Source: RH-AL1 sp965198495 (lineage in GTDB: Bacteria; Pseudomonadota; Alphaproteobacteria; Rhizobiales; Beijerinckiaceae). Taken from it: DNA of 64,000 nt. The stretch spans positions 186,001 through 250,000 of the forward strand of contig CBDAPL010000001.1 in the NCBI GenBank assembly GCA_965198495.1. Reading direction: 5' to 3'. This document shows positions 61,701-64,000 of this stretch, piece after piece (the first letter of the stretch is position 1; each line of letters opens with the position of its first letter). The position numbers and the translations under genes are program-made. The notes under the pieces are model-generated. The model ran no database searches. It saw nothing but the letters and a program-made list of their open reading frames with translations, and was not told the origin of the DNA.

Positions 61701-64000
61701 TGCCGACCGCCGCCGGCACGTAGGCCTGGACGCTCGCGTCGTCGATGTCGACGCCGACCGCCGCCGCGATGGAGATGCTGTTGCCCTGCGCGTCCTTGAC
61801 CTGGTTGCCGGAGGTCGTCGCCGACGGCTCGATCTTGTTGTAGAGGGCCGCCAGCGGCTTGCTGACGAAACCCTGGATGCCCGTCGCCGTGCCGCCGACG
61901 CTGCTCGGCAGCAGGCCGATCACGCCCGTCGCGACCGTCTCGATCTCCGCGGGGACACCGCCGGAATCGGCATCCGTCGAACTGGTCGAGCCCGCGTCCG
62001 CCGTGATCGCGCCGCCGGCCGAGGCCGTCGCGCCGACGATCCCGAGGGACGCGCCGGAAGCCGAGAACGTGACCGCACCGCCCGACACGATGCCGGTCGA
62101 TGTCGTCGCCAGCGCCTCGTCGTCGACCAGGCTGATCGCCAGAGCCGCGCCGACCCCCGCCTTGCTGCCGGCCGCCGCCCCGCTCGCCTCGACCGCCTCG
62201 CTCGCGGCCTGGAACGCGGTCACGGTCACCGCGCGGCTCGCCTGCAGGCCGCCGGTGAGCGCGCCGATCGTCGCCTGCGTCTGGTTCGAGACGAGGGACA
62301 CCGCCGCGACAGGCACGATGGCCGTGCCGCCCGAGGCGCCCTGGTCGGCCTGCGTCGAGGCGATGTGCGACGCGCCGGCGGTGAGCGTCACCGCGCCGAT
62401 GCCGGTCGTGGTCGTCCCGCCCGTCAGCGTGACGCCGTCGTCGAGGATCGCGAGCGATTGCGTGCCGATGATGTTGAAGGCCGCCGACGCGCCGACGCCG
62501 ATCCGCGAGCCGCCGCTGGCGCCCTCGGGCAGGGCCGCCACGGTGGACGTGCTCTCGTTGTCGCTTGTCAGCGTCACGGAGCCGTCGCCCGCCGCCGGGT
62601 TGGGCGCACCCGTGACCGGGGTGATCGTCACGTTGGCCTTGCCGGTGACGGTGGCGACGCTGTCCGAGCCGATGAGGTCCACCGCCAGCGCGCCGGCGAC
62701 GCCGATGCCGGCTCCGCCCGCGCCCGATGACGCCGAGGCGCCGAACGTGTCGACCCAGGGCGTGCTGCCGGCCGTCCGCTTGTCGGTGGAGCCCGGCACG
62801 ATGAGCGTCGCGGCGCCGAGGTTCGTTTGCAAGGCCGACACCGTCAGCGAGCCGACGTCGTAGGTGTCGGCGACGGTGCCCGTGGCCTGCGTCGGCGTGG
62901 CGGACGAGTACGGCGCGGCGGCCCCCAGCGTCGCCTCGTTGGTGCTGTTCACGACGGTGATCGCCACCGCCGCGCCGATGGCGGCGCCGCCGCTGCCGGA
63001 GCCCGAGCCGCCTGTGCCCGAGGTCGCCACCGCGCTCGCGTCGGCGCTCGCGACACCATCGACGTCGGCCGCCGTGGCGATGCGCAGTCCGCCCGTGGCG
63101 TTGACGCCGACGCTGGTCGGCACGTAGGCCTGGACGCTGGCGTTGTCGAGGTCGATGCCGATCGCCGCCGCCACCGAGACGCCGCTCTGCGTCGTCTTGG
63201 CCTGCTGCCCGGATATCTTCGCCTCCGCGCCGACCTTCATGATCAGCGTCGAGAGCGGATCGGCGGCCACGGCGTCGACCGCGATGGCCGGACCGCTGAT
63301 GGTCGCCGGCAGGCTCGCGATCAGGCCCGTCGAGAGCGTCTGCACCGCGCCGGCGATGCCGCCCGAGGTGTCGGTGGACGCGCTGTCGGGCGCCGCCCCG
63401 GCCGCCGAGGCGGTCGCGCTGACGATGCCGAGCGACGCGCCCTTCGCCGAGAAGGAGACCGAGCCGGCCGCGACGATGCCCGTGGACGTCGTCGCCAGGA
63501 CCTCGTCGTCCGTCAGGTTGAGCGCGAGGGCCGCGCCGACGGCCGCCTTGCCGCCGACGGTCGCGCCGCTCGCCTCCGTCGCCTCCGTCGCGACCTGCGA
63601 GGCGGACACGGTGACGTTGCCCTTCGAGTTGAGGCCGCCGACCAGCGCGCCGACGATCGCCTGCGTCTCATTGCTGACGAGCGAGATGGCGGCGACCGGT
63701 GTCACCCCGACGCTGCCGCCGGCCGAGCCCTGGTCCGCCTGCGTCACGACCGCGTGGTTCGCGGTGGCCGTCAGCGTCACGTTGCCGACCTGCAGGCCGG
63801 AGCCGGCCGTACCCGTCGTGTTCACGCCCTCGATCGTGGCGCCGTCGTCGAGAAGGGCGGAGGACCGCGTCGCGGTGACGTTGAGCGCGAAGGAGGCGCC
63901 GACACCGACCGCGCCCGTCGACGTCGATCCGTCGCCATCGGGAAGCGCCATGACGACCGAAGAGGACTGGTTGTCGGCCGCGACCGACACGGTCGCCGGA
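40765..64000 (-). CDS. Giant TpsA-type repetitive exoprotein, 5' end outside window
   Basis: An uninterrupted frame of over 7,740 codons enters from the right edge (no in-frame stop at 63991-64000) and ends at 40765. It is a Gly/Ala/Ser/Thr/Val-rich beta-repeat protein like filamentous haemagglutinin-type adhesins. The N-terminal TPS export domain must lie beyond 64000. Seen in the window: three modules of about 480 residues (59860-64000), many degenerate 60-100 residue repeats built around ATIGAGA and GGAIGVAGAL motifs, a less repetitive central part with three Cys pairs (about 48280-49535), and eight nearly identical 119/100-residue repeats (41240-44010). The C-terminus ends VFTIVFKRKN. Its product is probably secreted by the adjacent TpsB and displayed on or released from the cell. 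The strand opposite has very long chance open frames. Confidence 0.93.
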   Translation of the reverse strand, partial: PATVSVAADNQSSSVVMALPDGDGSTSTGAVGVGASFALNVTATRSSALLDDGATIEGVNTTGTAGSGLQVGNVTLTATANHAVVTQADQGSAGGSVGVTPVAAISLVSNETQAIVGALVGGLNSKGNVTVSASQVATEATEASGATVGGKAAVGAALALNLTDDEVLATTSTGIVAAGSVSFSAKGASLGIVSATASAAGAAPDSASTDTSGGIAGAVQTLSTGLIASLPATISGPAIAVDAVAADPLSTLIMKVGAEAKISGQQAKTTQSGVSVAAAIGIDLDNASVQAYVPTSVGVNATGGLRIATAADVDGVASADASAVATSGTGGSGSGSGGAAIGAAVAITVVNSTNEATLGAAAPYSSATPTQATGTVADTYDVGSLTVSALQTNLGAATLIVPGSTDKRTAGSTPWVDTFGASASSGAGGAGIGVAGALAVDLIGSDSVATVTGKANVTITPVTGAPNPAAGDGSVTLTSDNESTSTVAALPEGASGGSRIGVGASAAFNIIGTQSLAILDDGVTLTGGTTTTGIGAVTLTAGASHIASTQADQGASGGTAIVPVAAVSLVSNQTQATIGALTGGLQASRAVTVTAFQAASEAVEASGAAAGSKAGVGAALAISLVDDEALATTSTGIVSGGAVTFSASGASLGIVGATASAGGAITADAGSTSSTDADSGGVPAEIETVATGVIGLLPSSVGGTATGIQGFVSKPLAALYNKIEPSATTSGNQVKDAQGNSISIAAAVGVDIDDASVQAYVPAAVGIKAAGGLAITTVANTDGGAAADASAVATSAAATTTSPSGPPPSSSGGTAVGAAVAITLIDSTNEATLGAGTQASGVTATNVAGGTTAGVYNVGSLTVSALQSNLLIPEEAGMEGQVVETPVVPGQPLPKSSTAASSTAALSWIDTFGASASSGAGGAGIGVAGALAVAVIGSDSVAEVTKNANVTITPITGATMPSAGDGSVTLLSDNASTSTVAALPVGTSGGTSIGVGASLAFNLVGTQSSAEIDDGATIAGGNMNDTGVGAVTLIADANHAAVTTARQGTSGGTLGLTPVGAISLVSDQTQATIGAIDGGLNAGGAVSVSATQVASESATASGKVAGGKADIGAAFAISLADDEVLATTSAGIDAGGAVTFAAAGSSLGSASATASAAGAAPASGSSSGSSSGGVAATITSLASGALGKLPAALTNLGPLKTLQGKLATAASMSGKMAATTENSISVAAAIGLDFTTSSVQAYVPSTVGVNAGGPLSVTAMANVGGISLADGSAVGTSAAATTTTTNGMTTTTGGNGGAAIGAAVALTLVDSVNNAELGFTPSGTAPATVNVAESGGTAATTAGTYAASGLTVTALNGTVAVESPEYAPSAVAPAAYTDVFSATAEAGAGGAGIGVAGALAIDAVGTSSTALVDNAGTVKLSGGAVTIEAENEGTSTVIASPVGAGITGSKLGVGATVALNGVLQTSQASIGTGSVTGAGAVTVVATSIMSTDSEASGGAAGGTALDAVVAATVLHENTIATIASNATALDAAGPVLITATSGGTNTANAFGDTSAQGSSSGGGVAVGGSVAVITGAGLLAPVTTLLFGQTINDGITSQTVATLDRDVTTTGAGGSLTLNAFTEHTYVANSTAVAGGAAFANLSSDGGDLAGTGATAGNSAGQASNSASTYSNKVLSLDVLNLGDDISAAGDIYSAFNTAKGYVTTAQGQVSSIKADLQGFGGSNTSKLSAAAALGATITGDTVSAQILNSSGGTRTIALTGGLSVTANDDGNVQAVGDAASVQTSAQGAGSKIGLGIGAGLAFIDNATTASVASSTTVTTPGAVTLSATTTENTDTPFALEFTAVAMSGATGQQISVAGAVALAISTSTTEASLGDNVSIDPTVSSGPQTTAGALAVSATNTSELASRAWGGSLSTKGNGVGASVAAVVSNDTYSASIGANSNINATSVSVTATNNLVDNPTAYVATLVADAQTDLSTDGDQLGASGTNKIGSNLLNDAKSLISTLGSDAAEDKLLGENNYYTEVIAGAASGSKVAIQGGFSLQFIDNDVSATVGRGAAINVTNGVTISASDQTAARALVGDLAATLGNVGVGVSSGIILDLSSVSAELQGQVAQPASGTRAAQPGVYSSITGGGTVTISSTASQDVGLFQASAALADETGLVGIVGAVVESVSSTASVAAGSTISVGGGAIAVGATNALTDLNIAGAVAIAGEQAVGGSLVTTVDLNGASATVASDANDKTTLTGGSIAAVAAGSNQFINVAVEGSASGTNAIGGAITPVVETGTVQASIGQDAAVTARAAANQTTTGVTVAATNSSQFVDVAGAVAVSGEAAVGGAGALAVVVDQTIASIGDGSSVDANGAVTVAAMNGERFLDAALGFAVAGETGLAGSITSSVVADTTQAFIGQGVVIGTNLKPASVAVVAGDSTTIVDLAGAVGGAGETGLAGAGDINIISKNTDAFIGEDPNGTLPAGATLAQAAAAPTAATTIIAGGDVVVDAQSVQNVYSLVAGLAIGGEVGAAGTISVDTALGSTLAAIATNDQVTARGNVVVVAGNTGEVDRLIGSAGLAGEVGLGAALGLDVIVQTTQAAIGAGATVVALGETNPLTETVGFTGIFVNPLAGVLDAALPGTTSASGLSGQLGTDSTPTTANAAFVEGGSLFILDRQAQPNTQTLQGVIVDATDAQASRTATAAGAIAGEVALALSGNVPIVITDTEASIGAGVSVNQGANNTAGLKQAVTVNASNDVYLLDAAGSAAGAGEVGVGAGADVAVVNTTTKASIGAGSLVAAGGDVTVTANASEDVANTAGAAAIGGQVGVAGNLVGFAVHDDTEATIASSANAKTTVIAGGNVVVAADDQTRTIDVVGTLGLGVTVAGAGAAIDAAVIVKTTTATIGDDATVTALAEGKNTFTGYTGANATGTAPEQGLIVQANSGESIVSINADGALGFFAGIAGLASAEIVVDVTQATIGSNALINVVGDVNAEAGRQNVVVNARDTTVIVGVDASAAGAFNVDPDNPISVGAAGAIDVEVVSNTTAAAILSSTTVNATGSVQVAAISNKVADSSADSIGGGLVALAGALDLIAITNGVTPDQSSQLSSVGGTSYFDGQTSTGSGTILGGGGLGSSSDSNVTGAATMAQTEQSQYSIASAMYLQSPSSAIPSGTTATVQGATINAGGAFRVTTLDDVTASQYVNSFAVGISGAGGAAIIAVSATNAAAVEDASTVNAGSARITATTNHTYSSELTDVAAVGVAGAVVTIGDGSATTASLGDTSLANGDRTRITTAGAAIVAATSATDVSSASAATLAVGGGAGVVVVALDPTTAATVAPYATMTAGNLAAPATGVGSIVVQATSTESFSGADSGFTTGITGALTVYDLTGSTNAEVGSNASLLATGNVAVLANNTSTADLVDGTVAAGGAGASLGVSVANVTTTASIDASAMVTALGYDAALTYTSGYAASFEAYGANDTFNPTNTGPGVSVAANVAAAPTTTDAITAAGGDLLLEERVENPTIGSARGVIVSAASGNSVRSFAIGAGVISAGFSLDIPVVVSTTTATIGSNAQIDQKDVQQAAAAQSVTVSAASDFYVLTLPGSAQLGIGAGASATAYDGTTSATIGARAQVSAADDVAVSAAATEDYAGLAAAISAGGPTAGAASVLVLNDSTIASIGAAASVSAGNNVLVLASDETRVAAVAGSLGVSAVGAGGSLEVTSITKDTEATIGTGAIVSADAKGTDTFSEITGASFATPATAYGQGLLVEANNGNSLFTVVIAGQASVVGSVAGGINIQIVKDTTLASIEANASINTDGRGAANGAQDVNVTALDSTGIVSADGALGGAILAGLAGALDISVVENTTGASIGNGARVDATGTVYVNALTNEPIESTVASGALGAAALAGSLSVFYLGDGINPSDKAYAELDLSQANNPQQAANALLDPNSSMSLLKASSSAMKAAPASTTTAAVGSELNNTLSTSTTTAGLTAPTAAVAGTSATIGDASISAGQGVLVQSNDALAETTLAGAASASVFGASVGIAINDVSTTTTAQIGSTGATTVMTSRGVSVTAAASRSYDDTAFAGTLALAGGLEAAVAVVTDASTANAQVENANVSAQGPVAVTGTLTRSADERAIGGGIAVLASAGASVASVTFGGQANAVVTATTIAAYNGIAPTSVLIGAGSSDSASAYAVAANAGIGAAAEGSAATVTVDPTVTASLIGGGIHSSGAVMIHAEADDALSAQALGVAGGGLAIGISTADATLGANVSASLLAQHVTVNGTAEMIVPEIQAGSVEVSTLVGIMPGASHAVSATSEAAVGGALFGADGATATALNESSATTTLGAGLIFVALGRSGQNTGALVVTATSTTDQYAEATGIGAGGLLAVGAVTAEADARTTTTVELGAYVSAYVQGSFTLQATGADTDVANATAGNGGVLSGTGASASTTNNATVTATIDDATMNDDGSLNYASVTAQTITVGASHADTFFAGADTTEASALGASAAVATSEASVSPTVKIGIDALLIGDAVGSTSSAAVSIEAANTFNEQSGTASANAAAGGGINGTGASSVITLSGTSSVVIGAGAGLLAGTGATAGAMNIVADTTVNVADLVTLQTGGAIEGSGASSELDANLNNAVEIGSGANLLAFGRLDVGTYTFAVVSTSAYNSTSGLVDGGSATATTNLLTSQSVKVDANAIVEAYGELDLTPGNYAGAPGGATNIIAGSDAESFIKGLVAVPYADAVTSATSSADLNIASGALAQSLENIYVGAYPGTPTVTAYGRGNGFELGFIPTHDDHSTNDESTTSTFELNGAVNAGLIHEIDVTIAACPSSGCTAAQLTTQIKTLGQLISYPVPLVLAEQSDGSMLEIVLPNQTRPFGSPAVFSNAAGYTNAPVCGTSFFCGNFMPQQEAALYFPDVALSLDNGIAAGPVPAYEIGAVALSGGSVIINADKLTGTGSVTAAGSPILNVVNNANAYLIIDGVNVPDAAGGTIVFTGAVGALPATIRSDTVGGSGTPAINIENAYDGAPDSSGNGPGLFVVGAISNTTGSVALTNQTGSFASDSSIAAQQVSIYAPLGLVAYDNAAGTISAGSSVPSEYQNAVIFPGGYTTSTNGSTDTSSADMALYYLGAVIYRDYANQPSGGYATTVGNVTTYHDGVNTYVATRNSDGTTTYSTPIIDGAQVNQIYGASASPATSDALNRVLYGVYGDAEYNQAGSPAPQAYQNVINNHAEILLGSCGIYFSNCNQTQPSAYGSFQPYTPKGDGNYPGALPSLSPLQVDLNVPLSYTIGAGFGQTTISNAAAENTSGNVAGISAGQIVIKAAIVDIDAPIVVGVPTSYNVTLGADLTQTIKTQTVFEGYILGFNPTNGLFQLTPNDVTITTGGAITQAQAAYNAKTGSQFTDITGAVLADNPSLAAELPATPSGSTTSQKIFQVEYDASNHQVVLENLTASSGGGFAVIQGAIINTDDAGHGSITVQGGYGNVAITNSTGVALQVNNINTGSQTAAQALTSVVSIEDSLKPAASNTTTYVYTAAGGINEYVTSGGVLPVFSGADQTAVAANIQGNTASYAPEAGVRYDYAYYASLSRTVTITNTGADAPYTFQETATPWTFDTYSANGQTLNSAANPWLFYTTSLPSNLTTLQRASFAATNIGGGYVSTTPLGAYTIDTSQENTLLTEHIAGGVINGSHLSYGYSGGDYFNLAQSGTSENGHPASYDGFTDYYATKAYLTLNISVKADFAIPITFKSNTIAGVIINSDAPVQLAGTITNPNGPTSISTSSGGITQTAAASILTDKLSLRSATNIGTAAQPIVATLTGTAMVQATSGTGNPAIVPAPIAALLGFPVGVPTTPGSADIALQLGSAAAIGNIAAGNATSGYGDVFIAAQGALSAGSNEMIAGNNITLSTTSGSIGTLATSLGGSSTRTNLLEIDPHPVTQLDGSITGGVVNVSAYGDLALMVRAPSLEAGLLRSVTGSVDIASTGPIYDASGQTSAGTLSSTQAAAAALNLYNPSATASITSFQNLVNADAAAYVQLLSQGSVKRGSAVTDPTYVSLYATDADQAAAANARANAAAVANQEFTQPTAAQVLAYASAENASNGTFVLSAQNLGAYTAKAAAALGLTPATVTPAQVQAYVDSLYQSYVNTLSLAYGANFQPAVSSAVATGTGFVVAPGSALATSLTPVPFTADQLLAEVDRQALEPVQAVVGTGTPNIAGRTVTLTVASGGIGLLADPVSVTLSDLQAGTITSTQQSALAAATAPGSVTLTVKLANGQIASGYDLTDLPVGATVQGLNLDGQAPLFVGATGAFTASATSAVYLQATGALEASAATLRVAKIVTKSGEVSVLAPDSILSTGAASPTISTTGDISLVAGSGSVGSASAPITYQTSAALSYVSAGDSAYLESVGPTTSIGRVFAVNTASIDASAGDLTAFFASGVAVKAGTVDLDAQGSVGSSSAPFQVQVGANGTLNAQAGNLVNVYAPTEAGEAAASLQVGNVSARNGVTIGADADITIDGMVQSVAGAVAIASFGLASDPTTTLVMATTGAVQAATTITLTSPGTIVVGQLQLNGSSSGQAITIDSTEGSIFSNGVQQTDIQIANRAGTVTLTAADDIGNATAPVSVDAPILVAQAGGDLGLQLSSQTDATSVTAGGAATIVGSGSLMVGSATSAGTLTLQAAGPIALTKLVSTGGDVDMTSTASTITGGTVVAYGSDNFAAYGNNIGPSVTSQTGSITLSSQVGIVDWGLVNAATSFTANGGGGVVVNQGTATTTFTVTSGMGGIDVGTVTSGGTLTLQASGPIALTKLVSTGGDVDMISTASTITGGTVVAHGSDNFAAYGNNIGPSVTSQTGSITLSSQVGIVDWGLDTAATSFTATGGGGVVVNQGTATTTFTATSGMGGISVGTVTSGGTLTLQAAGPIALGMLTSTGGDVDMTSTASTITGGTVVAYGSDNFAAYGNNIGPSVTSQTGSITLSSQVGIVDWGLDTAATSFTANGGGGVVVNQSTATTTFTATSGMGGITAGNVTSGGTLTLQASGPIALGTLTSTGGDVDMTSTGSTITGGTVVAYGSDNFAAYGNNIGPSVTSQTGSITLSSQVGIVDWGLVNAATSFTANGGGGVVVNQGTATTTFTATSGMGGITAGNVTSGGTLTLQAAGPIALTKLVSTGGDVDMISTASTITGGTVVAYGSDNFAAYGNNIGPSVTSQTGSITLSSQVGIVDWGLVNAATSFTANGGGGVVVNRGTATTTFTATSGMGGITAGNVTSGGTLTLQAAGPIALGTLTSTGGDVDMTSTASTITGGTVVAHGSDNFAAYGNNIGPSVTSQTGSITLSSQVGIVDWGLSNAATTFTATSGMGGIDVGTVTSGGTLTLQAAGPIALTKLVSTGGDVDMISTASTITGGTVVAYGSDNFAAYGNNIGPSVTSQTGSITLSSQVGIVDWGLSNAATTFTATSGMGGIDVGTVTSGGTLTLQAAGPIALGTLTSTGGDVDMISTASTITGGTVVAHGSDNFAAYGNNIGPSVTSQTGSITLSSQVGIVDWGLDTAATSFTATGGVGVVVNQGTATTTFTATSGMGGIDVGTVTSGGTLTLQSQGNVDFGSLTSGSTVDATSSGGSVIGQPGGSIAASGPIDVSAQSVSVGQTSSSEPIRVSSTGASGQAGSSATLQESEGGTVYTLDVDILTRVGDYTLTSHIDDVEVDVWEFPVMEYERHLSRARRVATGQTGSAPKVNLQGSFEPDVFTIVFKRKN
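41240..44010. repeat. Eight tandem repeats (357 or 300 bp) in tpsA 3' end
   Basis: The anchor GTTGTTGCCGTAGGCCGCGA recurs at 41461, 41761, 42061, 42418, 42775, 43132, 43489 and 43846. Five intervals are 357 bases (119 residues) and two are 300 (100 residues). The short ones lack a 19-residue segment of the SFTANGGGGVVVNQGTATT type. Shared peptide blocks are GGDVDM, TITGGTVVA, SDNFAAYGNNIGP and SSQVGIVDWGL. Sequence differences are few, so the copies are recently homogenised. Confidence 0.95.
59860..64000. repeat. Three large tandem modules of about 1.4-1.5 kb in tpsA
   Basis: The peptide DTFGASASSGAGGAGIGV (or DVFSATAEAGAGGAGIGV) occurs near 62750, 61280 and 59870, spacing about 1,470 and 1,410 bases. 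Between these anchors the same order repeats: STSTVAALP, TQATIGA, ADDEVLATTS, SVQAYVP and GSLTVSAL. The copies are clearly diverged in sequence, unlike the 357-base array. The first copy continues beyond the window. Confidence 0.9.

Overview
The window is GC-rich DNA from what looks like an alphaproteobacterium of the Hyphomicrobiales (a Methylobacterium- or Bradyrhizobium-like genome). This is inferred from codon usage, a preference for GTG starts with four-base gene overlaps, and gene families common in that group (SapC, Liv-type ABC clusters, YdhR-like proteins, DUF421, IS5/IS21/IS110/IS256 remnants). No rRNA, tRNA or CRISPR array was seen. The left two thirds (1-38 kb) is an accessory mosaic of intact catabolic and transport operons separated by decayed genes and transposase fragments. 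The right third is almost filled by one enormous exoprotein gene.

Region 1 (1-6.3 kb): a truncated sugar porter, a small heat-shock protein gene with a thermometer-like leader, a truncated MetA-type outer-membrane protein, then a flavin monooxygenase-cupin pair followed by remnants of an alpha/beta hydrolase and a thiolase. An AraC regulator faces this eroded operon. A stand-alone Lrp ligand-binding domain and a long inverted repeat follow.

Region 2 (6.3-14.4 kb): one tightly packed leftward operon: Tat-exported solute-binding protein, livH, livM, livG, livF, a YdhR-like monooxygenase and a molybdopterin oxidoreductase. A GntR/FCD regulator is divergent from it, with palindromic sites in the shared promoter region. 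It looks like a complete uptake-and-oxidation unit for an unknown small organic molecule.

Region 3 (14.5-24.3 kb): IS21 helper remnant, broken MFS and metallophosphoesterase genes, an intact ArsB-type pump, a tandem pair of small DMT transporters, a one-helix protein and DUF421. A decayed zone follows, with IS256, IS110 and IS5 remnants, two broken metabolic or regulatory genes, a HEPN-like fragment and one intact unknown gene.

Region 4 (24.3-37.6 kb): a nitrogen-heterocycle catabolic island. It holds an AtzF-type allophanate hydrolase, a decayed nitrile-hydratase-beta-like gene, an AtzB/guanine-deaminase-like amidohydrolase, a divergent AtzC/cytosine-deaminase-like amidohydrolase, and a six-gene operon (BMP-type ABC transporter, nitrilase/formamidase-like amidase, biuret-hydrolase-like cysteine hydrolase). 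Two of three copies of an undescribed interspersed repeat, in the same orientation, flank this island.

Region 5 (38.2-64 kb): a leftward locus of a giant two-partner-secretion exoprotein (more than 7,740 residues, incomplete at the right edge), its TpsB outer-membrane transporter and a SapC-family protein. The exoprotein carries eight near-identical 119- or 100-residue repeats near its C-terminus and three roughly 480-residue modules at the right edge.
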